A DNA stretch of 64,000 nucleotides, from positions 12,970,396 to 13,034,395 of the forward strand of contig CM064663.1 in assembly GCA_032717465.1 (NCBI GenBank). The letters run 5' to 3'. Each line of letters starts with the position of its first letter. Position 1 is the stretch's first letter. A model generated the notes under the pieces. That model saw only the letters and a list, made by a program, of their open reading frames with translations. It was not told the origin of the DNA and did not search any database. Position numbers and translations under genes: made by a program. Origin of the DNA: Coenobita brevimanus (lineage: Eukaryota; Arthropoda; Malacostraca; Decapoda; Coenobitidae). Positions 43,232 through 54,355 of this stretch are shown one piece after another.

Positions 43232-44289
43232 TCAGCCCACAGTTAGGGAAGCTCAAAAGTTTGGGCGACTGAACCTGAACTCCTAGGAAAAACACAGTAT
43301 CCATACTTAACACACACAGTACGTTAATTCACCTACTTGACCAGTCTCCCTCAATACTGCTACTGTGGGGTGTTCCACACGCTCCTTGCTCTTGAGGGGA
43401 AACCAATCTACACTCCTCCAAAACACCAGCCAACTTTTCCTATACTGTGATTGTGGGATATTACATAAACTCCATGCTCGAGAACAGACGGTGGCTATCA
43501 TGTCCACACACACAAAAAATCCTCTACCATGAGTTAATTTTCTCCTGCTACTCACTATATGAAACTGACGACGTATGCCACTCGCCAGGCATATTACTCA
43601 CAAGGAGAATGTCCTGCTACCAGGAGAAACTTTGTGCTTAGCTAAGAGTAACACAAGTTGCTCCACTGCGTTCTGTCCAGAGAAACCGTGCAAAACCTAC
43701 CTACCTCTCCTAACATGCGAGAGCCCCATAGTTCAACTTCTCCAAGCCCTATAGAGAAACTGGAAACTTCCCCTCTCTCTCTGAGCAATCCTATACTGCA
43801 GTTTGGATATTACATACACTCAGTGCTCGAGGTTCTCAAGGGAAGTAGGAAACCTTCAGGTAGAACTGCCCCTCACATATACAGTTCCCTAACTCTGGGG
43901 AAGAAAAAAAAAGGTCTAAAGTGTGAGATCTCATTATCCCTAACTAAGCCTATCAATCTAACCTAAAGAAAAAAAAGAATCGAGGTAAGGCAAGAACGAT
44001 GGTCTATACACCGTGGTGCACTCAAATTGACAAACACGCAGCTTCCACGCCTCATCTCTCCAAAAGCTGGACATACCCTAAACAACTACTCAACCCTATT
44101 AATCAACCCAAAATTACAATTCATAGCTACTGGTAAAAAAGATAAATACACAGGTACAGTCCAGAGAGACCTGGAAGGGCATACCTGACTCCATATTCCC
44201 AGCCAGTTAAGGCAAGGACAAGACGTGTTCAGAGAAAAAAAAAAATGAGTATATACAATATATACACCTTATACCCATCATCTACGTGT
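43232..44289 (-). other. Gypsy copy B 3' non-coding region
   Basis: About 1 kb between the integrase end and the 3' LTR. It contains three loose repeats with 'tactg...gtgg.atattacat' and 'gctcgag' near 43357, 43442 and 43790. No envelope-like ORF is visible on the minus strand. Confidence 0.5.
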
Positions 44290-45235
44290 ACTGCAACCTC
44301 TCAGGTGGTCTCCGGGATCTTACATTAGGCAGTATCTCTTCCTCTTCCTCAATGGTCAAAAACTTGTGATCCACCGTACTCAATAAGGCATCTCTTTCAA
44401 CATATCTTTTGACCTTTTCAGCTGCCTTACTCAAGATGGTACCATCAAACACATTTTCTAACTCATAGGCTCTACCCTGATCGATAACTCTGACAATCTT
44501 GTAAGGACCCTGCCATTTTCTATTTAGCTTTGATGCCGTACCAGGCTAGCACTCTTCGACATAGATCGACACTAATTCATCTGCTTATAGAAAATCATTC
44601 CTACGTGCCTCGTTTGCCCTGTCAAGGTATCCTGCTCTCGTCCGACGATGTGTCTCTTTGAGTATCTGTTTGACATCTATTTTCTCTACACAGTTTTCAT
44701 CAGTAGGCAACTGCAAAAATCCTACCTCACGGTTTGGATGATGACCCTAAAAAGCAAAGAATGGTGATGAACCAAGAGACGTATGCACTGCTTCATTCAG
44801 CACTTTCTCAGTGTCACCCAGGTGCATGGGCCACGTATTCGGGTGTTCTTGGCTCAAGATTGCCAATACTGTCTTTAAGGTCCTACGTGCTCTCTCAATA
44901 ACTGAATTTCCTCGGGGATGGTAGGGTAGACAGAATCCTTGCTTAATCCCGGCTCTCCTACAAAAATATCTAAACTCTGCACTGATGAATTCTCCTCCAT
45001 TGTCCATAATAACTACCTGCAGCTTGCCATACCTACAGATGTCCTTCATAAATTCTTCAGCTATGGCCTTGGTGGATTTTGTATGAAGGGGGTAGATACG
45101 TAGATATCTAGAAAAATGGTCTATCACCGTGAGACAATACCTGTGACCACTCCTACTATTATGGAAATCTATGAGATCTATCACAACTCTCTGACCATTA
45201 TCATCTACTGGTGGCAATTCCTTAAAATGGTGCAC
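44290..45235 (-). pseudogene. Gypsy copy B integrase, core and C-terminal domain
   Basis: Core from 45235: 'VVIDLIDFHNSRSGHRYCL' (first Asp), 'VIMDNGGEFISAEF' (second Asp) and 'GNSVIERARRTLKTVL' (Glu), with 35 residues between the last two acids. A stop after 'SSPFFAF' (44747) interrupts it. Beyond it, 'NREVGFLQLPTDENCVEKID' and the GPY module 'KWQGPYKIVRVIDQGRAYEL' (about 44520-44460) continue in nearby frames to about 44290. Integrase joins the cDNA into the chromosome. The catalytic triad is intact, but this copy is broken by several stops. Confidence 0.85.
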
Positions 45236-45259
45236 AATCTTCCCGTGACCCTTGAACTG

Positions 45260-46066
45260 CTAACATGACTTGCATGATTTAACAAAATGTTGCACATCGG
45301 TCAGTAGAGACGGCCAATAGAAAAACTGTCTTGCCTTAGCTACCGTCTTGCTTTCTCCAAGGTGTGAAGGGTTATGAACTATTGAACAGGCAATAGAGTT
45401 AGCTTTCAAACAATCAAAACAACTTCCTCGCTCTGGTTTCCTTGGGCAACTCTCCCGGTCATGTTTACTGCCATCTGAACACCACCCACAAGGCCACATC
45501 ATAGGTCTAGGTTTAAAGGATACCTTATGTACGGGTACTCGAGTCACTGGACGAGCATTGTCACTAACAACTGGAAGTGTGATTCTAGTAGGGGTTGGAA
45601 CATAATTATCAACAGGCCTTTGTTCATTCACAACTCTTGCCACTCTGTACCACTGTCTGTAACCCCTTTTTCTCTCTAATTCTGAAATAATGGTCTCCTC
45701 CATTCCCAGATCTTTAAACAACTCTAATCGTTCCCTAACTTCCTGTGGTACATTACATAGCACAGCTTTCTTCCACAACTGCTCCACATTGGGAGGGTTA
45801 ATATGGGGATGTTCTCTACAGAATGCCCTGAAGTTACTCCTGAACTGTCTAACAAATCTCTTAGGTGGATCCTTAAAGTTATACTCCATTTGGTCTAGCT
45901 CACAGAATGCATCAGCGATCCCTTCGGGACCTCTGAACTCACACTGCAACAATGTCTTAATGTCCCCATAAGTACTGCCTGCCTCACATAAGCTTAACTC
46001 TCCCAGAACATATGTATGCAACTCTGTGTCCATACATGTGAGCGCTACTGCCTTCCGCTGTTCCAA
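45260..46066 (-). pseudogene. Gypsy copy B gag fused to the integrase zinc domain
   Basis: A 268-residue frame in two parts. Residues 1-224 are Gag: capsid-like 'FKDPPKRFVRQFRSNFRAFC' and the cysteine motif 'CGWCSDGSKHDRESC'. From residue ~227 it becomes the integrase zinc module, 'HNPSHLGESKTVAKARQFFY' with 'CKSC'. The join, near 45390, lies at 'agagttagc', a sequence also present at this place in the undeleted gag of copy A (about 5440). The deletion removed protease, RT and RNase H yet left the frame open. A TAG follows 'CKSC'. The fusion is probably accidental; no evidence shows it is expressed. Confidence 0.82.
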
Positions 46067-46451
46067 GTTTTGCAGTCACTGACTCCACCTGCATCAAGAA
46101 GTGATCTACCAGGGTCCTAGTATGTAAACCATACATTTCACTCATCCTTAGAACATCAACATCCTTACACTCTAGTACTACCGATTTTCCTTGATAGCTC
46201 TGCATATCTCCTACAGGCAAATTTGACCAGTGTGGAGTTGACCGCCTAAATGGATTTCCAGCCTTAAGGGGAGTATACTGTGATGGACCTCCAACCTTGG
46301 TCGGGGTGAGTCGGGGTGGGCCCAACATCTCCTCCAACATTCTAATACACTCAAAACACTCATCAATTGCGGATGGTTCCTGTTTCACCTCTACTCCCTC
46401 AGGCATTTCAGTTTCTAGGTCAATTAACTTTTCTACACGGGATTCGATCAT
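45984..46451 (-). pseudogene. Gypsy copy B gag, N-terminal part
   Basis: A 155-residue frame from Met 46451: 'MIESRVEKLIDLETEMPEGV', 'DECFECIRMLEEMLGPPRL', 'LHTRTLVDHFLMQVESV'. No domain is recognised, but it lies ~240 bp after the 5' LTR and runs into the capsid part through a frameshift near 46070, which identifies it as the start of Gag. Confidence 0.72.
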
Positions 46452-46692
46452 GAATTATACAAACGTGAGCAACCCCAGGAGGTGAATGCTCAACTGCAAC
46501 ACAAAAATAGTACACACTACAAATACACATACCTTATAATTCTACACATAATGCTAAGTACATATACCTTTGAGAACTGGGGGATGTGCTATTACATTAA
46601 TATTAATGACAATCTTCTCAATGATCTATCAATTATTGCTTACCAGTTTAATTACCCTCACATTAATAGGTCATCCCACCGCTGCCACCACT

Positions 46693-49342
46693 TGTACTGT
46701 CACCTCTGTGATCCAGACTTTTACATGGTCAAAAGGGACAGAAATCAAGAAATCAAGTCACTATTGATGACCACTGTGTGCTGGAACGGTCGGGAACTCA
46801 GATTGATGGAGACTCTCTCCCACTAGCGGCCTCTTCGGTTGCATTTATTATGTTTCAAGTTCCCAAGTTAAGAATGGTAGCATGCCAAAATGACAGGGCC
46901 AGTCTTCAACTAGGCCAACCCAAGCCCGACTTTTGCAATTTCCCAGAATGCTTCTAAGTTTTCACCTTAACAACTACTAGGTAAGCTCTATACCACCAGT
47001 TCTCAAGGGTTATACAAACAATAAAATTCGAGTGGGAGGAAATGTGTAACAAGACCAAAAGTAGAAATCTTCCCCAGCTGCTTGCTTTACAGATTAAACC
47101 TGAATCAGTTGGCACGTTGCTCAAAAGAAAATACATGCTACTAATATGAAATCCACAAAACTTAGCTCCTCTGTCCCAGTCAGTATGTTTCTTCATAATC
47201 ATCCCTCTGAGCACATAGTTCGCTGGTCCAGTTCTCTGCCACTGCCGACCTTGACCTCCACACTGGGAACTTGACCTCCACACTTGGACTTTTGACTCAT
47301 TCACTGGTACTTCGACCTCCACACTTGGACCTATCTATCTATCTATCTATTCCCAGACGCCTCAATCCCGTTTGGGGTGGTCACAAACAAATCGCCTCCA
47401 AGTCGCCCTGCCCCCCGCCAGTTCACTGCCCTACTCCCAACTCACACCCCCCTCTTTCATATACCTCTCCACCCCATCCCTCCATCTCATCCTCGGCCTC
47501 CCCCTCCCTCTCTCCCCCTCCACCTCACTCACATACACTCTCTTCGTCAGTCTTTCACCCTCTATCCTCTCCACATGGCCAAACCACCTCAGTGTCTTCC
47601 TCATAACGCTTCCTATCACATCCACATCCACACCACAACGCTCCTTTATATCCTTATTCGTCAGCCTGTCTCTCCATGTGACTCCACAGGCTCCTCTTAA
47701 ATAACTCATTTCCACTGCTCTCACTCTTGACTTGTGTCCTTCCAACAACGTCCAAGCTTCACTTCCGTATGTTAGAGTTGGTATCACAATACGGTCATGT
47801 AGTAACTTTTTCACTTCCATGCTCACTTCCCTGTTTCTTATCACTGCTTGCAAAGAACCAGCAACCTTTTTTCCCTGCTGTACCCTTTCAAGCACTTCAC
47901 CCTCCAAACCTCCATCCTTACTCATCACACTACCCAAGTACTTAAACGTACTCACATTTTCCAATTCCTCACCATCCAACCTCGCTGTACATTCACTGAC
48001 TTCACCTCTCTCAAAGACCATCACTTTACTCTTCCCTACATTCACCTTTAAATTCCGTTTCTTACACACTCTCCCAAACTCATCCACCACTTGGACCTGC
48101 TATAAGTTAATATGAATGATGGATAACTATTCTCCAAAATGCAAGTAATCCCTTCACATTATTAAGAAAGTCTCATAATAAAGAAACATGAGTTACAACA
48201 CTCGCCATCTCAAGTAATAACAGAATAACAAGTGGCGCTCCAGACACATAGGTCTGCTCAAAATAATACTTATTGTAGGGATAACATAGAAGAAAAAGTA
48301 CTATAACAAATACAGTAAGCATGAATAACTTTTAACTCTAACGATGAAAATCATCACTGCACCAATATCATTCTGCCTCACAAAATAACTACGTGAACAT
48401 TAACTCACAACACAGTCCTAATAAGTACTGAATTGCAAAGTCATCTCAACACATATTAACAATTTCCAGTTCCAGAGCACCTGATATTTGGCCCACAAAA
48501 CACACACTTATCTGAGGCTCAGACAGAACTAGCTAGGATTTTCGTATTCTAGTTACTAAATAATAATATAAAGTACAGTACACAAATATATGGGAAATAC
48601 CTCACTATTCAGCTCAAAGATACAAGGGAGGTGAGCGAGAAACTCGGGACTCGCTCTTCCAATGGCTAATGGCGTCACCGCTACACATTTCCTGAGGAAC
48701 GACGACACGATTCTACCCCGAGTCTATTCTTTTATATCGTCACTATTATCACTCGTGGAGTATCACCGTTCACGCTTCAACATATCAGACATAATGTTAA
48801 ATTACTTACAGAATTCCTTGGAGGGGGGGAGGGAGGAGGATGACGACAGTACCGGCCATCCGTCAACTATCACGGCCGGTGAGCGAGTGAAACACGCCAA
48901 AACTGTGCGATGCAAAGGAGGAGGGAGGGATGGAGGCTTACGTTATTTAAAATTTTTATTATTACAAACTCATGATAGACTCAATGTGATGTCTTTCCCC
49001 TTACAATCGATTACCCGAAAAAAATGACATTCTCTAGTTACAATAATTACTCACCAACACCTCTCTCTTTATACTCTTACATCGTAAAACAATGAAAATC
49101 ATCGTGATTTACATCACTTTGCGCACACGCACATTATGCTGGATTACGTGAGATTTTATATTATAAAGAGACTTAATACTAGTAAATTACAGTAGGAAAA
49201 AAAATGACTTAGCAACTAGATAATCTATGTCCTAGTCACGTCCGCATGGTAACAACTATGTCTCGGCCACATCCTCACTAAACTGAACTTTTGGTCATAT
49301 AAAATGAACTAGATTCAACTCATTATCACTTCTGGCATTTCA
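46693..49342 (-). repeat. 5' LTR of Gypsy copy B
   Basis: Matches the 3' LTR over its full length but is enlarged by a 755-bp RTE insertion (47333-48087) plus an 11-bp duplication. Its last ~12 bases before 49342 differ from the 3' LTR. The flanking GCAC at 49343-49346 matches 41231-41234. Confidence 0.87.
47333..48087 (-). mobile_element. RTE-like LINE, 5'-truncated, inside the 5' LTR
   Basis: A 755-bp insertion flanked by an 11-bp target duplication, CACTTGGACCT (47322-47332 and 48088-48098). On the minus strand it encodes the last ~219 residues of an RTE-type protein in one open frame: 'VGKSKVMVFERGEVSE', 'FKYLGSVMSKDGGLEGEV', 'LTYGSEAWTL', 'RWFGHVERIEGERLTKRVY'. It ends in a (GATA)n tail (plus-strand TATC repeats at 47333-47349). 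It is less decayed than the RTE element at 15490 and belongs to a different subfamily. Confidence 0.92.
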
Positions 49343-50525
49343 GCACTGAAGATAATATAGGAATCTGGCACTATCTGTCTATCAGTAAACTGTATATATC
49401 TGGTTTTACTAGCATTAAATGAGACAAGGTTATTTTGTCCCCATTCAGTCATCCTAGATAAGTCTTGATTTATGGAGATGGCTGTACTGAGTTGTGAGTT
49501 AGAGAGATGAAAATTTGTGAATGGGTGTTTAAGTGTTAATGAACTGTGAAGTGTTGAGTCATCTGCATATGAATGAATCGATTATGAGTGACAGATAAGA
49601 GATCATTAATATGAATTACGAATAGGGTTCGTGCCAGAACTGATCCTTGTCGCACGCCGTTGGTCAATGAGGGATATTTGAATATACATCATCTACTTTT
49701 ACTCTTATATTTCTGTCACTGAGATAAGGGGAAATCAGAGGAACAAAATATGTTAGTCTATCACAAGGGAGTTAAGATAGCAGGGAATGGTGCCACATTC
49801 TGCGAAAGGCTTTAGAAATATCAAAGGCTGCTGCATCAGTTTCTCCATCTTTGTCAACTGATTCATGGATGGTGTGAGTCAGGAGTATATCAACAGTGGA
49901 TCTTTCGTGGCGAAAACCATACTGCCTATCACTAATTAAGTTGTTGAATTCAGTATATTTATGTGCTTATTCAGAGCAATTTCAGTCACTTTACCAAGAG
50001 AAGACCTGATAGATATTGGTCTGTAATCGGAGGGGTCAGAGGAACTTCCTTTATCAGAACTGGGTTGGTATTGGTTTCTTTCCAAGAATTAGAGAATGAA
50101 GACGTACGTAAGCATAGCCTGAATAATTTAGCTAGAACATAAGGAAGTTTTGGGGAGCACTTTTTCAAAACAATTGGAGGAATTCGACCTGGGCCTGGAG
50201 CTTTGTTGGTTGGTAAATTATCTAGGATGGATTGTATGTATCTAGTCTGTATTTTACAATAAGTGGAGCAATTTTGGGAAAGTCAAGTTCTAGTAGTGGG
50301 ACGTTGTAGCTGACTTCTTGTTACGTAACAATTCTTGCAGATGTACTAGTAAGGATATTCGCTTTACCACGTGAGTCATTTGTAATGTTACCGTCTGAAG
50401 ATTTTAGTGGGGGAATGGGTGATGACTTGTTACATAATTTTTTGATATTTCGGAGATACGTTGACTGACATATGGTCATTAATGTTACTGGGATGCTTGC
50501 ATGATTAATTTGATTATTTTATGTA
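49343..50525 (-). mobile_element. LINE family 1, copy 3, 5' half (- strand)
   Basis: Reading right to left from about 50525: linker ('PPLKSSDGNITND'), RT start ('MKKCSPKLPYVLAKLFRLCL'), palm pieces in broken frames, and 'NNLVSFNASKTRYIQF' near 49420. It ends at the exact point where the 3' half at 41234 begins. The upstream part of the LINE is truncated at about 50525. Confidence 0.85.
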
Positions 50526-50726
50526 TGTAAATCTTTTGTCATATACATTTGCAGTAGAAAAAAATAACTATTGTACTGTATATGAACAAATGAAAAAGAA
50601 AGGGAAAATGTATCGGCATTATCAATTATTTATGCGTATTTTTTGTTCTTTACATACCGTGTATTATACATTGTCTTACGTTACTGTTTCAAGTAAGATA
50701 ATTTAATATCATGATTTTTTAAAATG

Positions 50727-51055
50727 TGTCCGAATCAGGATATAAGCATCAGATCCCGTTCCATGAAGTCCAGCAGTTCCTCTACGTACTGCATCATACA
50801 GCTTCACATGTCACCACTTCGGCACTAACATCCACCATCCAATTTAAAAAAATGCTAAGGCTTTCTCACACAGGACTTTTGTACTGGTATCAGCAAGGTT
50901 GTCGTTTCGACATGTTAGAGTGTCTGATAGCATATCAGTAACGTCTGCATTTTAACGAATCCAAATCGATAAACTATTCCCTGCCCCAGCAGGGATTTGA
51001 ACCCGCATCCATTGGGATATGAGGACACCTTTCTACCGACTCGACCACCGATAGA
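50727..51055 (-). repeat. SINE candidate with tRNA-like head and conserved block
   Basis: Minus-strand order: a tRNA-like head (51055-50975) with an A-box-type sequence TGGTCGAGTCGG (51036-51047) and a B box GGTTCAAATCC (50993-51003), about 145 bp of body, then a block (50831-50727) shared with the insert at 8294-8406. Head, body and conserved block followed by a tail is the layout of tRNA-derived SINEs. The head does not fold as a good tRNA, so it is not annotated as a tRNA gene. No target duplication was identified. Confidence 0.55.
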
Positions 51056-51059
51056 TAAC

Positions 51060-51371
51060 GATAATTATCAGCCAGGGTCCGTTTCTTAAACCTGATTACC
51101 GTCCGCCTTTAGCAAGGTGGAGAGATAATCTTTTTTTTTAGCGTCTGTGTGTCTTTGATGTACAGAATCCTATTACTCTTGGTGTGGATTTGATCAATGG
51201 CGGCCGAATGTCAGCCGCCATATGTTTTTTAATATGGACGGACTTTTTTGCAAAGTGCGTGACTGAATTCCGTAGAGTTTTGTGAATCTTCTTCAAATTA
51301 ATTTTGTTGGTAATTTGTACCTTATCCAACGACATATTTTGGCAGGCGATTAGCATTCGGCCCTCGAATGC
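51060..51371. repeat. Hairpin-ended repeat, second copy
   Basis: Shares its start ('gattaccgtccgcc', 'aaggtggagagataat') and its end ('attagcattcgg...') with the element at 36835-37410, but has a different and shorter core. The end forms a perfect 7-bp stem, GCATTCG-gccct-CGAATGC (51353-51371). Non-coding. Confidence 0.55.
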
Positions 51372-52102
51372 ATATGTTTCAGTTATTCATGTTTCCTCAG
51401 ACGACATTGATTGGCTTTAGCCAGATCTCTTGTCATGAAGGGGTAAATGGATGTCCGATCCGTCCTCACCTGTTTGAAAAATCTCTCCAGACCTGAATGC
51501 CATTGCTTGGAGACAGCATGGATGAAAAGTCAAATGTCACCAGACTGAAGGTAACAGTAGAACGTAGGGGTCTCGCTAGTGCTTTTGTCGACTGTATTTA
51601 TTCTCGACCATTTATAGCAGTGATATCCATGTGATGTAATTACTTAAAACAATTACTTATTATCCGGAGAAGACAAACTATAATTCTATATGGCGATAAT
51701 TTGTCTGGTATTTATGGCCACGTGAAGAGTCATGGCAATAGTTTATGAACAAATACAAGCTAGAGGAACACAAATTATAACTATAACTGAGCAAAACTTA
51801 CAAAGATTTTTTTCCTCATCTTTTGTAATTTTTCACAATATATTATAAACACATTTTTGCCTACGGTTTTGGGCCTCCCAAACTTAATCATACTGATCTG
51901 AGAGTTAAAAGAAATGCAAGTAAATACACTGATACAATTTTCCGGAATAGTGAGAAAGTACTTATTTTAGGTTTATTCTGTTCCCCAAAGCAACGCATCT
52001 CTATTAAAAACATCCCTGTATTCTTGTTCGGTAAGGAGGCTCCCTAGCACCTCATTTGTAGCGATTTACTTTTGGATGTGGGTGATTAATATCCTTTTGT
52101 AC
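51372..52102. other. No gene recognised
   Basis: About 0.7 kb of unique-looking, non-coding sequence up to the LTR at 52103. I looked for the missing last exons of the IR gene here and found none. Confidence 0.45.
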
Positions 52103-52919
52103 TGTTATGAAGGGAGATTTGCCAGTTAGGTAGTTTCGTACCTTCGAGACGTTTCTCGTACCGTAAGTTCCAGTACGAGTCATCAGAGTTGCCAGTTTGC
52201 CTGTTGTTTCGGAGCGTAATTATTTCGTAAGTTAAACATTCATTGTTTTTGTGCTCTTTTTCTCAATAATGCTTGTTAAATTATCTAATTTAAGTTCGTA
52301 TGGTAAATGACAGAGTGTTATGTAATGTAAGACAGCTTTTGCATGTTTTGGTTATCTCTGCATTAGCAACTGTTGCCCGTCGAGAGTAAACACGAAGTTT
52401 CGAGAATAACGCAAACCTATATAAGGATGGGGAAGAGATTATTATAAGTTTAGTCGAGTGTCAAGTTATTTTGAGTGAAGTGCAGTCGGTTTTGGTGTAG
52501 TGCAGTGTCAGTGTGGTGTCAGTGAAGATTGTGTACTTTCGGTACTTGTAAAAACAGTGGCAAAGAGTGACGAGTTATTGAAGTTTGTATATCATTGGAA
52601 GGTGAGAAAACAGTGAAGTGTCAAGCCTTAACTGTAATAACTTTGAAGTGTTGTTCAGCATTAAGTGTAATAGCAGTTAGTAAAGTGTGTATAGCTCCAG
52701 TGCTTGTGAGAACAGTGAAGTTGGAAAGCATAAGTGGAATTATTTGGAAAATAAAGACAGTGAACTTTAAGGAGCCAGTGTTTATTTTCGCCTCAGCTGA
52801 TCTTGTGTGCTGTATACCTTAAGGCTGACCATAGGAAGAACAACTCACTGGGCAACGTCCTTCCTGTACTGATCTACTGCTGTTGGAGCCTGTGGCAGTG
52901 TGGGGACTGGGACGTAACA
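52103..52919 (+). repeat. 5' LTR of Gypsy family C
   Basis: An 817-bp LTR beginning TGTTATGAAG and ending GACGTAACA. The last ~300 bp match the LTR fragment at 27770-28089. It is followed by 'tggtgtgaggagtgtgg', a possible primer-binding site two bases after the LTR. Confidence 0.82.
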
Positions 52920-52931
52920 CTGGTGTGAGGA

Positions 52932-53620
52932 GTGTGGAATTATTATTTCAGGGCTGCAGTAAGGCTAATCTTCGACACGGAGCAAGAAGTATTCCAAACA
53001 AGACGCCAAGCTGGGCAGGAAGAGGCATCGCTGGATGGAATTATGAAACTATTACAAGCACTACAAGCACATAAAAAAGCACGGAGTAAACATCTAGAGG
53101 CACAAAATAAAGAGCTCAGAAACGAGTTTAAAGAACTGTTACAAGAACAATTACAGGCAGAGAAGAAAGGACTCAAAGAACAATTACAAGCACAAAGTGA
53201 AGAACAGAAAAAGCTCAGAAACGAAATCAAAGAACAACTAAAAGCACAGAACGAAGAACAGAAAAAGCTCGAAGAACAATTACAGGCACAGAAAAAAGAA
53301 ATCAAAGAACAATTGCAGGCACAGTAAGAACAGAAAGAACGATTTGAACAACTTAAAGAGGCATTACAGGAGCAACAGAGGGCAGTACAGCTGAGGATGC
53401 AAGGACAGCCAGATGCATTCATGCGGAAAATCAAGGAAGAACAGCAACAACTTAAGGAGGAAGTAGATGCCAAGCTAGAGCAGCAGAAGTGTGAGGTAAG
53501 CAATAACGTGATGGAGTTCAGACAGCATCTAGACAACCAGGTGAAGCATGTAGACAACCAGCTGAAGATTAGTGAGGAAATAGTGACGGAGAGTGCAAAC
53601 AGCATGTGGACAACCAGCTG
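52932..53620 (+). pseudogene. Gypsy C gag, N-terminal coiled coil
   Basis: From Met 52932 the frame encodes a strongly charged, Gln/Glu/Lys-rich helix with repeated 'EQLQAQ' and 'KKLRNEIKEQ' units, a long coiled coil. A TAA at 53325 follows 'QLQAQ', after which the frame resumes with 'KERFEQLKEALQEQQRAVQL'. A short duplicated stretch ('HVDNQLKISEEIV', twice between 53540 and 53640) and a frameshift lead into the capsid part. Only one copy exists, because the tandem repeat starts downstream at 53699. It probably helps Gag oligomerise, by analogy. Confidence 0.75.
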
Positions 53621-54355
53621 AAGATTAGTGAGGGAATTGTGATAGAGTGCAGACAGCATGTAGCTAGCCAGTTGGAGCATGTAGTCGACCATGTTAAGAT
53701 AATTAGTGAGAAAATTGAGGCTGTAGAAAAATATTGCACTGCTGAGACTCAGATTAGTGTACAGGGAGCTTATGAAAGGAATGGACAGTGTATGGTGAAT
53801 TTTGACAGATCACAGGCATCTAAATGTAGCATTACAGGGCTGAATAATCAGAATGCAGAAGTTGTAAGTCCTGGACTTAATAATGATGCCCCAGTTTTTA
53901 GGCCCCAAACCAGTGAAGTGCATGGCTATAATGGGGGTCCAATTAAAAAGAAACCTCAGGAATCTTGGGAAGCTTACCGGGCACAGTTTGAGTTACTTGT
54001 GGATCAGAATGGTTGGGATGATAGGCAGAGGCCAGTGCAGCTTGCTACTAGCCTTAAAAGTGCCGCACTGGAAATTCTGGGCCAGATGTCAGTGATGGAG
54101 ACGAACAGTTATCAGTCCCTAGTAGAAGTGTTGGAGCGCAGTTATGGAACCATGTACCAGACTCAGGTTTATAGAGTAAGATTTCGGAGCCGTGTACGGT
54201 CTCGAGGAGAATCCCTACAGCAGCTTGCTCATGACCTGGAGAATATGGCATATAAGGCGTACTCTGGAGCAGCACCTAACCTGTTGCCTACTATACTGAG
54301 GGACCAGTTCATCGATGCTCATGAGAGTGCAGAGTTGAAAGCGCAAGTGAAGTAG
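53606..54355 (+). pseudogene. Gypsy C gag capsid, unit 1
   Basis: A 249-residue frame with the Gag capsid block 'PQESWEAYRAQFELLVDQNG', 'WDDRQRPVQLATSLKSAALE', 'YQSLVEVLERSYG', 'QVYRVRFRSRVRSRGESLQQ' and 'LLPTILRDQFIDAHESAEL'. It stops at TAG 54353-54355, inside 'AQVK*AQPRSMQEAL'; the protein clearly continues after it. The first ~30 residues lie before the repeat start at 53699. This unit keeps 'YRVRF', where units 2 and 3 have a TGA. Confidence 0.85.

Larger units (their letters stand above)
41235..49342 (-). mobile_element. Ty3/Gypsy retrotransposon, copy B (internally deleted)
   Basis: An 8.1-kb minus-strand element with ~2-kb LTRs (41235-43231 and 46693-49342), inserted into LINE family 1 with a 4-bp target duplication GCAC on each side (41231-41234 and 49343-49346). 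Order right to left: 5' LTR, leader, gag, integrase, 3' UTR, 3' LTR. Protease, RT and RNase H are missing: gag joins integrase near 45390. Copy A at 1-7304 has those missing parts. It was therefore mobilised or inserted before, or together with, an internal deletion. Each LTR holds a separate RTE-type insertion. Confidence 0.88.

Noticed and set aside
43232..44289. An envelope-like third ORF in Gypsy copy B, as in errantivirus-type elements
   Set aside because: No minus-strand frame of useful length, no signal peptide or transmembrane pattern; only loose repeats.
50975..51055. A functional tRNA gene on the minus strand
   Set aside because: A and B boxes are present, but the acceptor and anticodon arms do not pair properly, and the sequence continues into a SINE-like body shared with another locus.
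52943..53692. A 249-residue Cys/Ser/Leu-rich frame on the minus strand
   Set aside because: It is the reverse of the Gln/Glu/Lys-rich coiled-coil region of gag on the plus strand; codons for Q and E read as C, L and S in reverse. No independent evidence.
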